DNA of 64,000 bases, taken from WLMZ01 sp037140375 (GTDB lineage Bacteria > Actinomycetota > Acidimicrobiia > Acidimicrobiales > Ilumatobacteraceae). Both the position numbers and the translations under genes were made by a program. Positions 1 to 8,956 of this stretch are shown here, piece by piece. Every line of letters starts with the position of its first letter. Position 1 is the first letter of the stretch. A model generated the notes under the pieces. The model was not told the DNA's origin, ran no database searches, and saw nothing but the letters and a program-made list of their open reading frames with translations. The DNA is taken from assembly GCA_037140375.1 (NCBI GenBank), contig JBAXER010000003.1:9497-73496 (forward strand). Reading direction: 5' to 3'.

Positions 1-30
1 GTCTTGTAGCTGCGAAGAACCGGAGCTCAT
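1..30 (-). CDS. Start of a gene following tldD, probably its partner TldE/PmbA (partial)
   Basis: Only the first ten codons are in the window (M-S-S-G-S-S-Q-L-Q-D). The ATG overlaps the tldD stop codon in an ATGA arrangement, so it is translationally coupled to tldD. TldD and TldE/PmbA form a heterodimeric metallopeptidase and are commonly adjacent, so TldE is the natural guess. Nothing in ten residues confirms it. Confidence 0.45.
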   Translation of the reverse strand, partial: MSSGSSQLQD

Positions 31-1418
31 GCGGCTGTACCGCCAATGGTCATCGACTTCACCCGCAAGGTTGGCTGGCCATCGCCCACCGGCACGCCTT
101 GACCATCTTTGCCGCACGTGCCTGGGTTGCCCATCGCGAAGTCGTTGGCCAACGCATCGATATCGCGCAACACCTGCGGGCCATTTCCAATGAGGTTGCC
201 CTCGCGGAGCGGATCGGTGAGCTCACCGTTTTCGATGAGATATGCCTCGGTCATGCCGAACACGAAATCGCCTGAAGCGGTGTTCACACTGCCACCGCCA
301 AGCTTGGCGACGTACACGCCGTAGGGCGTATCGCGAATGATGTCTTCGGCGTTCTCGGTGCCGTTGAGCACATAGGTGTTGGTCATGCGCACCATTGGGA
401 GATGCATGTAGCTCTGTCGGCGGCCGTTGCCCGAGTGGGCGTGGCCCTCTTTGCGGGCTCGAAGGTGATCCCACATGTAATCGGTGAGCACCCCATCTTG
501 GATGAGCACGTTGTGCTGGCTCGGATGGCCTTCGTCGTCGATGCCAATGGCACCCCACTCGCCGGCCATCGTGCCGTCGTCGACCAAGGTGACTAAGGGA
601 GACGCAACGAGTTCGCCCACCTTGCCGCGGTACACGCTGGCGCCCTTGCTCACGAGGTCTGCCTCGAGGCCGTGGCCGCACGCTTCGTGAAACAACACTC
701 CACCGCTACCGGCTTTGATGACGACAGGAATCGCACCGCTTGGCGCAGGGCGGGCACGCAGCTTGGTGATGGCCTGACGTGCCGCGGTACGAGCCAGTTC
801 TTCGACATCGTGCTGATCGAACAGTTCGAAGCCAATGGTGTGACCCAATGACTCGAAACCGGTTTGCATGCCGGCATCGCCATTGGCCACCACGCTGATG
901 CGCAGGATGTGGCGAACCTGTTCGTCTTCAGCCAGCAAACCATCGCTGTTCGCGACGATGATGCGCTTACGACTATCGGCGTAACCCGCCGACACCTGGC
1001 CGATCGCGCCGCCCATCGAGCGAGCGGCTTCGTCGACCCGCTGCAACAACGACACCTTGGCAGCCTTGCCAACCGTGTCGGGATAGATCTCGATGCGATT
1101 CACCACGTGTGCTGGCGAGCGAGTGAGTGACACGACACGAGTGCCTGCGCCGCCCTGCGAGGCAACCGCACTAGCGGCCTCGGCTGCGGCGCGCAGGCCG
1201 GCCTCGGACAGATCGGCCGTGTACGCGAACCCGGTGGTTTCGCCCACGACGACACGGATGCCAGCGCCGCGATCGCGCCCGCTGGACACTTGCTCGACGC
1301 GCCCGTCGTCGAGCCCCGCCGACGTAGACGACTTATCTTCGGCGTAGACCTCGGCAAAGTCGCCGCCCTTGCGCAAGGCAGTTGCCAAGACGCGCTCAAG
1401 TACTTCGTGTTCAATCAC
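27..1418 (-). CDS. tldD: TldD-family metalloprotease
   Basis: 463 aa, the full length expected for TldD of the TldD/PmbA (U62) family, which with TldE cleaves small peptides and processes some modified peptides in the cytosol. The zinc motif HExxxH is present as HEACGHGLE at residues 244-252, and a conserved glycine-rich C-terminal segment with Cys (GTCGKDGQG) lies near residue 440. The start is GTG. A TAGGCT box ends 6 nt before it and there is no ribosome-binding site, so the message is probably leaderless. The next gene overlaps the stop (ATGA), indicating a tldD-tldE operon. Confidence 0.93.
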   Translation of the reverse strand: MIEHEVLERVLATALRKGGDFAEVYAEDKSSTSAGLDDGRVEQVSSGRDRGAGIRVVVGETTGFAYTADLSEAGLRAAAEAASAVASQGGAGTRVVSLTRSPAHVVNRIEIYPDTVGKAAKVSLLQRVDEAARSMGGAIGQVSAGYADSRKRIIVANSDGLLAEDEQVRHILRISVVANGDAGMQTGFESLGHTIGFELFDQHDVEELARTAARQAITKLRARPAPSGAIPVVIKAGSGGVLFHEACGHGLEADLVSKGASVYRGKVGELVASPLVTLVDDGTMAGEWGAIGIDDEGHPSQHNVLIQDGVLTDYMWDHLRARKEGHAHSGNGRRQSYMHLPMVRMTNTYVLNGTENAEDIIRDTPYGVYVAKLGGGSVNTASGDFVFGMTEAYLIENGELTDPLREGNLIGNGPQVLRDIDALANDFAMGNPGTCGKDGQGVPVGDGQPTLRVKSMTIGGTAA

Positions 1419-1424
1419 TCGCCC

Positions 1425-1430
1425 AGCCTA
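1425..1430 (-). promoter_or_regulatory. -10 box TAGGCT of tldD, leaderless promoter
   Basis: TAGGCT lies 6 nt before the GTG start of tldD, so transcription would begin at or next to the start codon. No Shine-Dalgarno is visible. Confidence 0.5.
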
Positions 1431-1514
1431 CGGGCATGACCCTCGCCACCTGATGGCGAGCGGTAAGGTCCGCAAGGTTGGTAGTGGTATCCGCCCGTCC
1501 ATCGAGGAGGACAC

Positions 1515-2027
1515 GTGAGTAGCCCCATTCGAAACGGATTTCTCGTTGCCCTTGCCCTCGTTGCGGGCACAGCATGCGGCAGCGACAGCAAGGTCGTGGC
1601 GCCACTTGAATCCATCGCAGCAACCGAAACTATCGTTGCGCCCGATACCGCCGATTCGTTGGCGCAGCCGCCAGCAGGCGCCGGAGGCCTCGGCACCGTT
1701 CCGCCGTCGAACCAGATCGGGAGCACCGAGCCATCGGTGTCCACACCCGGCGCTGTTGATCCATCTACTGCGCCGTGCACATTCGAGGCCATCCACGCCC
1801 AGACCGGCCCTCCCCCAGCCGGGATCACCGACATTGATCTGCGTTGCGAAGGCGACTGGGCATCGTGGGTCGGCAAAGCCGACGACCCAACGCAGTTCGA
1901 CGGCTATTTCGCAGTAGCTCAGCGAACCGCGCAAGGGTGGAAAACAGTAAACCTCGGAACGGCCGGCGTCTGCGCCGATGGCGGAGTTCCCGAAGCGTTA
2001 TGGACGGCGCTCAACTGCACCGAGTAG
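1515..2027 (+). CDS. Small secreted lipoprotein of unknown function
   Basis: 170 aa. A short N-terminal hydrophobic stretch (residues 8-20) ends in GTAC-GSDS, a lipoprotein signal with lipidated Cys21. The following 60 residues are low-complexity, rich in Ala, Thr, Ser and Pro (a cell-wall linker). The last 80 residues contain three more cysteines (in CTFEA, LRCEG, CADGG/NCTE) and a DWASWVG segment, suggesting a small disulfide-bonded domain. The start is GTG with a good GAGGAGG site 5 nt upstream. The ACGSDSK start of the mature protein resembles the thiamine-binding lipoprotein at 14.3 kb, which only reflects a shared lipobox style. I do not recognise the family. Confidence 0.75.
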   Translation: MSSPIRNGFLVALALVAGTACGSDSKVVAPLESIAATETIVAPDTADSLAQPPAGAGGLGTVPPSNQIGSTEPSVSTPGAVDPSTAPCTFEAIHAQTGPPPAGITDIDLRCEGDWASWVGKADDPTQFDGYFAVAQRTAQGWKTVNLGTAGVCADGGVPEALWTALNCTE

Positions 2028-2070
2028 GCCACTACGCCATCGCGGAGCTACGACCACGATCTTGAGCGAC

Positions 2071-2076
2071 TAGGGT
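2071..2076 (+). promoter_or_regulatory. -10 box TAGGGT before the PAP2-family gene
   Basis: TAGGGT ends 8 nt before an ATG at 2085. No ribosome-binding site lies between them, supporting a leaderless transcript and favouring the ATG over an in-frame TTG at 2076. Confidence 0.4.
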
Positions 2077-2084
2077 TGTCTTTT

Positions 2085-2957
2085 ATGTCTGTGCAAGCCG
2101 AGGTCGCTCAACCACAGACGCGCACCCGACTGCCTTGGTTACGTGAAGCAATCGTGCTTGCCGTTGTCTATGTGGTCTACGGACTCGTGCGCAATCGGTT
2201 CGGGTCGGCAAACCTCCATGGCGACGATGCTCCGCTGCATGCGTTCAACAATGCGGTACGAGTGATCGACCTCGAAAAGACCCTTGGCCTTTTTCACGAA
2301 GCAACGATCCAGCGTTGGTTCCTCGACACGCCATTCATCGCCTTCTTCAACATTTTCTACGGCACCGCACACTTTGTGGTCACCCTCAGCGTGATGATGT
2401 GGTTGTTCGTTCGCCGGCATCATGTGTTCGCACGGTGGCGCACCACCTTGGTAGCTACCACGGTCGTGGCGCTCATTGGATTCGCATTGTTCCCGCTGAT
2501 GCCTCCCCGGCTCGTCAACACTCCTCCAACCGAGTCGCGCTACGGCGGCGGTCAGCTCGCTATCGACCGGCACCTGCCCAACTATGGGTTCGTCGACACG
2601 CTTCGCGACGGCGAAGGCGTGTGGTCGTTTGACTCGCAGGGAATGGACGACATCTCAAACCAGTACGCCGCGATGCCCAGCCTGCACATCGGCTGGAGCC
2701 TGTGGTGCATGTTGGTGTTGTGGCGATTCAGCCGCCGCCTGATCTCACGGCTCCTTGCGCTGGCCTATCCCCTGCTCACCCTCATCGCCATCGTTGCTAC
2801 TGCGAACCACTTCATCATCGATGCTGCTGGCGGAATCGCAATTGTGATCGTCGGCTCACTCGTCGCCCACTTAGTCGAGCGTGTGCAAAGAAGTCGGGAC
2901 GCCGCCGCGTCAAGCGCTGGTCCCACTTCGAGCAGCGATGTTCTCGTTGGCAACTGA
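2085..2957 (+). CDS. PAP2-superfamily membrane protein (Aur1/inositolphosphotransferase-like)
   Basis: 290 aa polytopic membrane protein with about six hydrophobic segments. It carries the PAP2_3-type catalytic signatures: PSLH near residue 198 and NHFIID (His-x3-Asp) near residue 241, with a preceding PPR. Such proteins hydrolyse or transfer phospho-head groups on the outer membrane face; in actinobacteria they are often annotated as inositol phosphorylceramide synthase-like. Substrate cannot be read from sequence. The downstream glycosyltransferase-like gene begins about 20 nt before this stop, so the two are co-transcribed and may act on the same lipid. An alternative TTG start at 2076 exists but would overlap the promoter box. 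Confidence 0.8.
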   Translation: MSVQAEVAQPQTRTRLPWLREAIVLAVVYVVYGLVRNRFGSANLHGDDAPLHAFNNAVRVIDLEKTLGLFHEATIQRWFLDTPFIAFFNIFYGTAHFVVTLSVMMWLFVRRHHVFARWRTTLVATTVVALIGFALFPLMPPRLVNTPPTESRYGGGQLAIDRHLPNYGFVDTLRDGEGVWSFDSQGMDDISNQYAAMPSLHIGWSLWCMLVLWRFSRRLISRLLALAYPLLTLIAIVATANHFIIDAAGGIAIVIVGSLVAHLVERVQRSRDAAASSAGPTSSSDVLVGN

Positions 2958-4410
2958 GCCCGAGACCGAGCTCGTCACTCGACGAGTTGCCTCTCGCGAC
3001 ATCGCTGTCACCGCTGTCGTCGCAGTCGCGCTGCACCTGCCATCGCTCATACGAAAGGCTGCGTTGAACAGCGACGAGGCCACGATGGCAACCGTCGCTC
3101 GAATGATGCGCCACGGAGCGCGCCTCTACACGGGCGCCGTCGACCGTAAGCCACCTGGCGCATTTCTCGTCTACCGACTGCTCGAACCCATCTTTGGCAT
3201 GTGGAGCCTCACGGCAGCTCGCTGGTTTGCACTCGCAGCCATCGTGGCCGCGGCATGGATCGTCGCGCTCGAGGCGAAACGTCGTTGGTCCCACGTAATG
3301 CCACTTGCCGTTGCGCTGTTGTTCGTGGTCGCCTTTGCTGCGCTGCCGGCAGAAGACTCACGTGCTGTCGGATTCGAGTTGCTCGCCATCTTGCCGATGG
3401 TCGCCGCCTTCGTGCTCGGTGCCCGAGGGCGCGTTCTGCTCGCCGGCATAGCCCTTGGCATCGCCACGTTGCTGAAACAGCCAATGCTGCTCGGAGCCTT
3501 GCCGCTCACAGCGCAATGCCTCACCCTGGCCGCACCATGGTCACGTCGCTTGGTACGACTGATCCTTTCGGGCGCCGTCTGTGCGGCGACGATCGTGCTT
3601 GGGCTCGCGCCGTTTGGGTTACACAACGCGCTGTCGTGGTTTGCCGGCAACGGCGACAACTACCTCGGCGGCACCAAGCTCTCGATGGTGGCCATTATCG
3701 CGCTCGAGCAAATCGGGTCGATTGTTGCGCTCACCGGCGGACTCATCGTGCTCGCGGCAGTGGCTTGGGGCAAGCGCCGCCTGCCGCTCGACCTCACGGT
3801 GTGGGTGATCTCGAGTCTGGTCGCCGCCTCAATCGGTTTCCGATTCGTGCTGCACTACTTCAATCAGTTGCTTCCTGCATTGGTGCTCATGGCTGCGCCG
3901 GCATTGGCGAGCTTCGCCGTCGTACGACGGCCCTGGCCGCGGTTCGCCGCTGTATGGATCGTTGGCGCTTCGGCGTTCAGCATGTTCACGTTGCTCACCG
4001 CCGACTCCTTCCACGATCTGCCAAACGTCGACAACGTGGCGCGAGCAGTCGCTCAGCGAACCAAGCCGGGCGACAAAGTGTTCGTGTGGGGTCAGGCACC
4101 TGAGATCTATTGGCTCAGTCAGCGTGACCCGGCCACGCGCTACCCACACGTTGGGTTTATCACCGGTATCACGCCCAAACGGCCAGGTGTTCCGGCCTAT
4201 CTGCTCTCGATGCCTTCAGCGGCCAAAACGCTGCTCAGCGATCTCGCCGCCAACCATCCTGCGCTCATCATTGACGCAGCGATCCAACGCGTTCGCGGTG
4301 GCGATAGGTACCCAATGGCCACGAGTCCCATCGCTGCATTCGTGAAGAACGGCTACTGCGTTGTTGATGTCATCGACGAGATCTCGCTGCTCGCCCCCTG
4401 CAAGCCGTAG
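2938..4410 (+). CDS. Polytopic membrane glycosyltransferase, GT39/ArnT-like
   Basis: About 490 aa with ten or more transmembrane segments. The N-terminal loop carries the acidic motif and substrate-loop pattern of the PMT/ArnT (GT-C) fold: NSDEATMATVARMM, then G-LYTGAVDRKPPG. These enzymes move a sugar from a polyprenyl-phosphate carrier to a protein or lipid on the outer membrane face. The C-terminal 100 residues form a soluble part (VFVWGQAPEIYWLS onward). I chose the ATG at 2938; an upstream in-frame GTG at 2881 would overlap the PAP2 gene by 77 nt. The overlap implies an operon with the PAP2 gene. Donor and acceptor are unknown. Confidence 0.75.
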   Translation: MFSLATEPETELVTRRVASRDIAVTAVVAVALHLPSLIRKAALNSDEATMATVARMMRHGARLYTGAVDRKPPGAFLVYRLLEPIFGMWSLTAARWFALAAIVAAAWIVALEAKRRWSHVMPLAVALLFVVAFAALPAEDSRAVGFELLAILPMVAAFVLGARGRVLLAGIALGIATLLKQPMLLGALPLTAQCLTLAAPWSRRLVRLILSGAVCAATIVLGLAPFGLHNALSWFAGNGDNYLGGTKLSMVAIIALEQIGSIVALTGGLIVLAAVAWGKRRLPLDLTVWVISSLVAASIGFRFVLHYFNQLLPALVLMAAPALASFAVVRRPWPRFAAVWIVGASAFSMFTLLTADSFHDLPNVDNVARAVAQRTKPGDKVFVWGQAPEIYWLSQRDPATRYPHVGFITGITPKRPGVPAYLLSMPSAAKTLLSDLAANHPALIIDAAIQRVRGGDRYPMATSPIAAFVKNGYCVVDVIDEISLLAPCKP

Positions 4411-4461
4411 GTCGGTTCCATGATCAACCGCAGCAAGTTCACGACACCGGTAATCAAGGGG

Positions 4462-4467
4462 TAGCGT
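4462..4467 (+). promoter_or_regulatory. -10 box TAGCGT of the dxs operon
   Basis: TAGCGT ends 10 nt before the dxs ATG, predicting a leader of only about 3 nt. No ribosome-binding site is visible. Confidence 0.4.
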
Positions 4468-4477
4468 TTGCAGCGCC

Positions 4478-6445
4478 ATGGCCCTTGAGTCCATTCACCA
4501 ACCAGCAGATCTGCGATCCCTTTCATACCCCGAACTCGATGAGCTCGCCGGTGAGATTCGCGACTTCGTCGTGCAGGCGGTAGCCGAAACCGGCGGCCAT
4601 CTCGGTTCAAATCTTGGCGCCGTCGAGCTCACTCTCGCACTGCATCGAGTCTTTGAATCGCCGCGCGACGCCGTGTTGTGGGACACCGGCCACCAGGCCT
4701 ATATCCACAAGATCCTCACGGGCAGGCAAGGCCGGTTCGATCAGCTGCGCCAAGCAAACGGACTCTCGGGCTACCCAAGCCGCGAAGAGAGCCAACACGA
4801 CTTCATCGAAAACAGCCATGCCAGCACTGTGCTGTCGTACGCGTACGGGTTGGCCGCAGCGCGAGACGCAGGCACCAGCGGGGATCGACGCCATGTAGTC
4901 GCCGTCATCGGAGACGGCTCGATGACCGGCGGCATGGCCTACGAAGCGCTGAACAACCTTGGCCACAGCCAGCGCAGGGTCATCGTTGTGCTCAACGACA
5001 ATGGCCGCAGCTACGCACCAACCATCTCGAACCTCACCGCGTCGACCATGCCGATGCCGGCGCCGCTTCCCGAGGCTGATCGCATCGAGCCAAACACGGT
5101 GCCCGAGCGAATCGCCAAGCGCCTCAGCCACACGCTCACCAACATCCGGCTCAATCCCGTGTACGTGCGCCGGCAGCGCAAGATCGAAAATTTCCTGCGC
5201 GAGATACCCGTTGTTGGCCCGCAAGCCGAGAAAGGCATGGAGGCCTTCAAGGCCGCCGTGCGCGAATTCTTGCAGCCGCCAGCGTTCTTCGAAGCCCTTG
5301 GCGTTCGCTACGTGGGCCCAATCGACGGACACAGCATCGAAGCCCTTGAGCATGCATTTGCAAATGCAATCGAGCTTTCCGCCGAAGGTCCCATCTGCGT
5401 GCATGTCGTGACCCAAAAAGGCCGTGGCTACTCACCCGCCGAAGACGACGACGAAAAGCACCTTCACGACACGCCGGTTTTCGATGCCGCTGTTGGTCCG
5501 CCCAAGGCACTTCCGTCGGGCTACACGCAAGCGTTCGCCGACGCCATCGTGAAAGAAGCCGAAGCCGATCTACGCATTGTGGCCATCACCGCAGCGATGC
5601 CCGGACCCACCGGCCTGCTTCCCTTCGAGCAGCGATTCCCCGATCGATTCTTCGACGTCGGCATCGCCGAGCAACACGCAGTCACAGGCGCTGCCGGTAT
5701 GGCGATGGGTGGCCTGCGCCCAGTAGTGGCGTTGTACTCCACGTTCTTGAACCGCGCCTGGGATCAAGTTGTCTACGACGTCGCGCTGCACCGACTGCCG
5801 GTCATCTTCTGTCTCGATCGCGCTGGCATCACCGGCGACGACGGCCCTAGCCATCACGGTGTCTACGACATGGCCCTGCTCGCGAAGGTGCCCGGCATGC
5901 GCGTGCTCGCACCATCAAGCGCGCAAGAACTTGGCGTGATGTTGCACGACGCAATCTCGCTCGCCAACGACGGCCCCGTCACCATCCGCTACGCACGCGG
6001 CGCAGCCCATCAGGTCAGCGAGCACGAAGTGGGCAACGGCTTACTCGCCCGGCACATTCGCGAGGGCGACGGAAGCGTGTGCATCCTCGCCATCGGCAAG
6101 ATGGTCGCTGCCGCCGAGAAGGCCGCCGAAGAGTTAGCTGGCGAAGGCCGCAGTGTCACCGTGTTCGACGTGCGCTGCTGTGCACCGCTCGACCCCGCAA
6201 TGATTCTCGAAGCCTCGCGGCACCAGTTCGTTGTCACCATCGAAGATGGAATTCGCGATGGCGGCATCGGCATGACCATTGCCGACCAAGTGCATGCCAT
6301 CAACGCCTCTGTGCCGGTCGAGGTACTGGGCATTCCCACCAAGTTCATTCCGCAGGCCAAAGCCGATCGAATCCTTGCCACCCTTGGCCTTGACGCCGCC
6401 GGTATCGCTGCAACGATTCGAGCCAGAACCGACATCGCCCGGTGA
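4478..6445 (+). CDS. dxs: 1-deoxy-D-xylulose-5-phosphate synthase
   Basis: 655 aa, normal family length. It condenses pyruvate and glyceraldehyde 3-phosphate with thiamine diphosphate, the first step of the MEP isoprenoid pathway. Visible hallmarks are GGHLGSNLGAVELTLALH near residue 40, DTGHQAYIHKILTGR, the TPP/Mg motif GDGSMTGG followed by the NDNGRSYAPTISNL segment, the transketolase-type DVGIAEQHAVTGAAG and the DRAGITGDDGPSHHG motif. It is the first gene of a tightly coupled operon: the next gene starts with GTGA overlapping this stop. The thiamine uptake operon at 13.6 kb serves the same cofactor but is not linked to it. Confidence 0.95.
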   Translation: MALESIHQPADLRSLSYPELDELAGEIRDFVVQAVAETGGHLGSNLGAVELTLALHRVFESPRDAVLWDTGHQAYIHKILTGRQGRFDQLRQANGLSGYPSREESQHDFIENSHASTVLSYAYGLAAARDAGTSGDRRHVVAVIGDGSMTGGMAYEALNNLGHSQRRVIVVLNDNGRSYAPTISNLTASTMPMPAPLPEADRIEPNTVPERIAKRLSHTLTNIRLNPVYVRRQRKIENFLREIPVVGPQAEKGMEAFKAAVREFLQPPAFFEALGVRYVGPIDGHSIEALEHAFANAIELSAEGPICVHVVTQKGRGYSPAEDDDEKHLHDTPVFDAAVGPPKALPSGYTQAFADAIVKEAEADLRIVAITAAMPGPTGLLPFEQRFPDRFFDVGIAEQHAVTGAAGMAMGGLRPVVALYSTFLNRAWDQVVYDVALHRLPVIFCLDRAGITGDDGPSHHGVYDMALLAKVPGMRVLAPSSAQELGVMLHDAISLANDGPVTIRYARGAAHQVSEHEVGNGLLARHIREGDGSVCILAIGKMVAAAEKAAEELAGEGRSVTVFDVRCCAPLDPAMILEASRHQFVVTIEDGIRDGGIGMTIADQVHAINASVPVEVLGIPTKFIPQAKADRILATLGLDAAGIAATIRARTDIAR

Positions 6446-7224
6446 ACCTCGAGGCCGAGCTCGAGTTTGCGTTACGGCTCGCCGATCTGGCCGACGCTCT
6501 CACACTGCCCTTCTTCGAAGAGCGCGCCTTCACGGTGGACCGCAAGACCGACCGCAGCGAGGTCACCGAGGCCGATCGCGAGACCGAAGCGCTGTTGCGC
6601 GCTGCGGTCGCCGAGTCATTTCCAACTCATGGGTTCGTAGGCGAAGAGGCCGGCGTTTCCGGCGACCCCACATCGCCGTGGCGTTGGATCGTCGATCCCA
6701 TCGATGGCACCAGCAACTTCGTGCGCGGCATCCCTGTGTGGGCCACGCTGATCGCACTCACTCATGCCGACCACGGTCCCGTTGTCGGCGTGGTGTCTGC
6801 TCCGGCCATGCAACGCCGCTGGACCGGTGCAGGTGGATTGGGCGCCACGGTCAACGGCACACCGATTCATGTCTCCACCATCTCAAACCTCGCCGACTCG
6901 CAGGTGTGCGTCACGTACAGTTCGGGCTGGGACAAGGTAGGCCTCACCCCAAAGCTGGTTGAGTTGCAGCAGTCGGCATATCGCGCTCGCGGCTTCGGCG
7001 ACTTCTGGCAACACATGCTCGTGGCCGAAGGTGCAATGGAAATCGCAATCGACGCCATTGGCGTGCAGCCGTACGACCTCGCCGCGCTGCAAGTAATTGT
7101 CGAACAGGCGGGCGGCATGTTTACCGACCGTCTTGGCGTGCGTACCTTTGAGTCCAACTCAGCAGTCAGCTCAAACGGTCAGATGCACAGCGACGTGATC
7201 CGTCGCATCGGCCCAACGCCATGA
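6442..7224 (+). CDS. Inositol monophosphatase-family phosphatase, probably histidinol-phosphatase HisN
   Basis: 260 aa. It has the metal-binding signature of the IMPase fold: EEAG near residue 70 and WIVDPIDGTSNFVRG near residue 86, then GFGDFWQHMLVAEGAMEIAID, which reads like the second metal motif of actinobacterial HisN. It would dephosphorylate histidinol phosphate or inositol phosphate in the cytosol; sequence alone does not decide between them. The GTG start overlaps the dxs stop by 4 nt and its stop overlaps the next ATG by 4 nt, so the three genes form one coupled operon. Confidence 0.85.
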   Translation: MNLEAELEFALRLADLADALTLPFFEERAFTVDRKTDRSEVTEADRETEALLRAAVAESFPTHGFVGEEAGVSGDPTSPWRWIVDPIDGTSNFVRGIPVWATLIALTHADHGPVVGVVSAPAMQRRWTGAGGLGATVNGTPIHVSTISNLADSQVCVTYSSGWDKVGLTPKLVELQQSAYRARGFGDFWQHMLVAEGAMEIAIDAIGVQPYDLAALQVIVEQAGGMFTDRLGVRTFESNSAVSSNGQMHSDVIRRIGPTP

Positions 7225-8948
7225 CCGATCTGGTCATTCGCAACGCACGACTCGTCGATGGGTCTGGTGCCGATGCGCGAATGGCCGACGTCAGCGTCAC
7301 GGGCGACCGCATTACCGGCGTGCACGAAGCCGGCACTGCGTCTACGAGCCACGCCGGGCGCACCATCGATGCCGACGGTTTGCTGCTCACCCCGGGCTGG
7401 GTCGACGTTCACACGCACTACGACGCGCAGGTCAGTTGGGACCCATGGCTCACGCCGTCTTCGTGGCACGGCGTTACCAGCATCGTGATGGGCAACTGCG
7501 GAGTTGGCTTCGCTCCAGCGCAAGCCGACCGTCACGAATGGCTGATTGAGCTCATGGAGGGCGTCGAAGACATCCCCGGCTCGGCAATGACCGAAGGCAT
7601 CTCGTGGGAGTGGAGCACCTTCCCTGAGTACCTCGACGCAATCGAGCGCAGGCCGCACGCCATCGATGTCGGCACACAGATCGCGCACGGCGCACTACGT
7701 GCCTACGTGATGGGCGAGCGTGGCGCCGCTAACGAATCAGCTACCGCCGCCGACATCACCCACATGGCTGCGCTGGTCGAGGAGGCACTTCGCGCAGGCG
7801 CCCTCGGGTTCAGCACCAGCCGCACGCCACTGCATCGCAGCAAGAGCGGCGAGCTCGTGCCCGGCACCACCGCCGACGCCAGCGAACTGCTCGGTATCGG
7901 CGAAGCCATTCGCCGAGTGGGGCACGGCGTCTTTCAGTTTGCACCAGAGCACGCCCGGCTGCCCGTCGACGAATGGCCGTGGATGCGCCAGTTGGCCGAG
8001 CTCACTGGCCAACCGGTGTGCGTCAACCTCAATCAGCCCGACTCCGCGCCCGAGGTGTGGCGCGAAGTGCTCGGCCTGCTCGACACCGCAGCGGCCGACA
8101 ACGTGCCTCTATACGCCCAGATCGCAGGCCGCTCAATCGGCATTCTTTACTGCCTGCACGGCAGCGTGCACCCGCTGCTGTTCCACCCGGCGTATAGCGA
8201 GATTGCGCATCTGCCAATGCCAGAGCGTCTCGTTGCGCTCAGCGAGCCAGGCCGTCGGCATCGCATCATCAACGAAGTGCCCGACGACGGTGGGCTGTTT
8301 CGCTTGGCTGTGCTCAACAAGCTCGACCGCATCTATCCGGTAGATGGCGCCAACATCGATTACGAGCCCGACGCAAACGCCTCGGTGCTCGCCCACGCTC
8401 AGGAGCGTGGTGTGCCAGCGATGCAACTGTTGCTCGATCAGCTCACCAGCCTGAGCGGCAACGGCATGATCTACGCGCCGTTCTTCAACTACAGCTATGG
8501 CGATCTCTCGATGACCTACGAGGCGACCCAACATCACCGCACCCGAATGGGTCTCAGTGATGCGGGCGCACATTGCGGGGCTATCTGCGACGGCGGCACT
8601 CCAACATTCATGCTCACCCACTGGACCCGCGATCGATCACGAGGACCATTGCTTCGTCTTGAGCATGTTGTGCATCGTCAAACCCGACAGACGGCCGAGT
8701 TATACGGACTGCACGATCGCGGCCTTGTGGCGCCCGGGATGCGCGCCGATCTCAACCTCATCGACTACAACGCGTTGGCGTTCGACATGCCGAGCATGGC
8801 GTTCGATTTGCCAGCACAGGGCCGACGGCTCGTGCAGAAGGCTCGTGGTTACCGCGCCACGTTCGTGGCCGGTGTGCAAACCGTAGACAGCGACCAGTTC
8901 ACCGGCGCCTTGCCAGGTCACCTCATTCGTGGTCCGCAGCGAGCCTGA
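7221..8948 (+). CDS. N-acyl-D-amino-acid deacylase family amidohydrolase
   Basis: 575 aa amidohydrolase. It begins with the composite N-terminal domain (LVIRNARLVDGSGADARMADVSV) and then the metal motif VDVHTHYDAQ near residue 70, followed by GVTSIVMGNCGVGFAPA, a pattern of D-aminoacylase/dihydroorotase-like enzymes; SDAGAHCGA near residue 445 supplies the catalytic Asp. Members hydrolyse N-acyl-D-amino acids, but many actinobacterial relatives have unknown substrates. The ATG overlaps the stop of the preceding phosphatase gene. No biochemical link to dxs or HisN is evident; the coupling is probably only for expression. Confidence 0.85.
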   Translation: MTDLVIRNARLVDGSGADARMADVSVTGDRITGVHEAGTASTSHAGRTIDADGLLLTPGWVDVHTHYDAQVSWDPWLTPSSWHGVTSIVMGNCGVGFAPAQADRHEWLIELMEGVEDIPGSAMTEGISWEWSTFPEYLDAIERRPHAIDVGTQIAHGALRAYVMGERGAANESATAADITHMAALVEEALRAGALGFSTSRTPLHRSKSGELVPGTTADASELLGIGEAIRRVGHGVFQFAPEHARLPVDEWPWMRQLAELTGQPVCVNLNQPDSAPEVWREVLGLLDTAAADNVPLYAQIAGRSIGILYCLHGSVHPLLFHPAYSEIAHLPMPERLVALSEPGRRHRIINEVPDDGGLFRLAVLNKLDRIYPVDGANIDYEPDANASVLAHAQERGVPAMQLLLDQLTSLSGNGMIYAPFFNYSYGDLSMTYEATQHHRTRMGLSDAGAHCGAICDGGTPTFMLTHWTRDRSRGPLLRLEHVVHRQTRQTAELYGLHDRGLVAPGMRADLNLIDYNALAFDMPSMAFDLPAQGRRLVQKARGYRATFVAGVQTVDSDQFTGALPGHLIRGPQRA

Positions 8949-8956
8949 CCGAGTAG

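Noticed and set aside
4607..5416. Open frame of 269 codons on the minus strand inside dxs
   Set aside because: It lies wholly antisense to a clearly conserved gene, has no family features, and results from the high-GC third-position bias.
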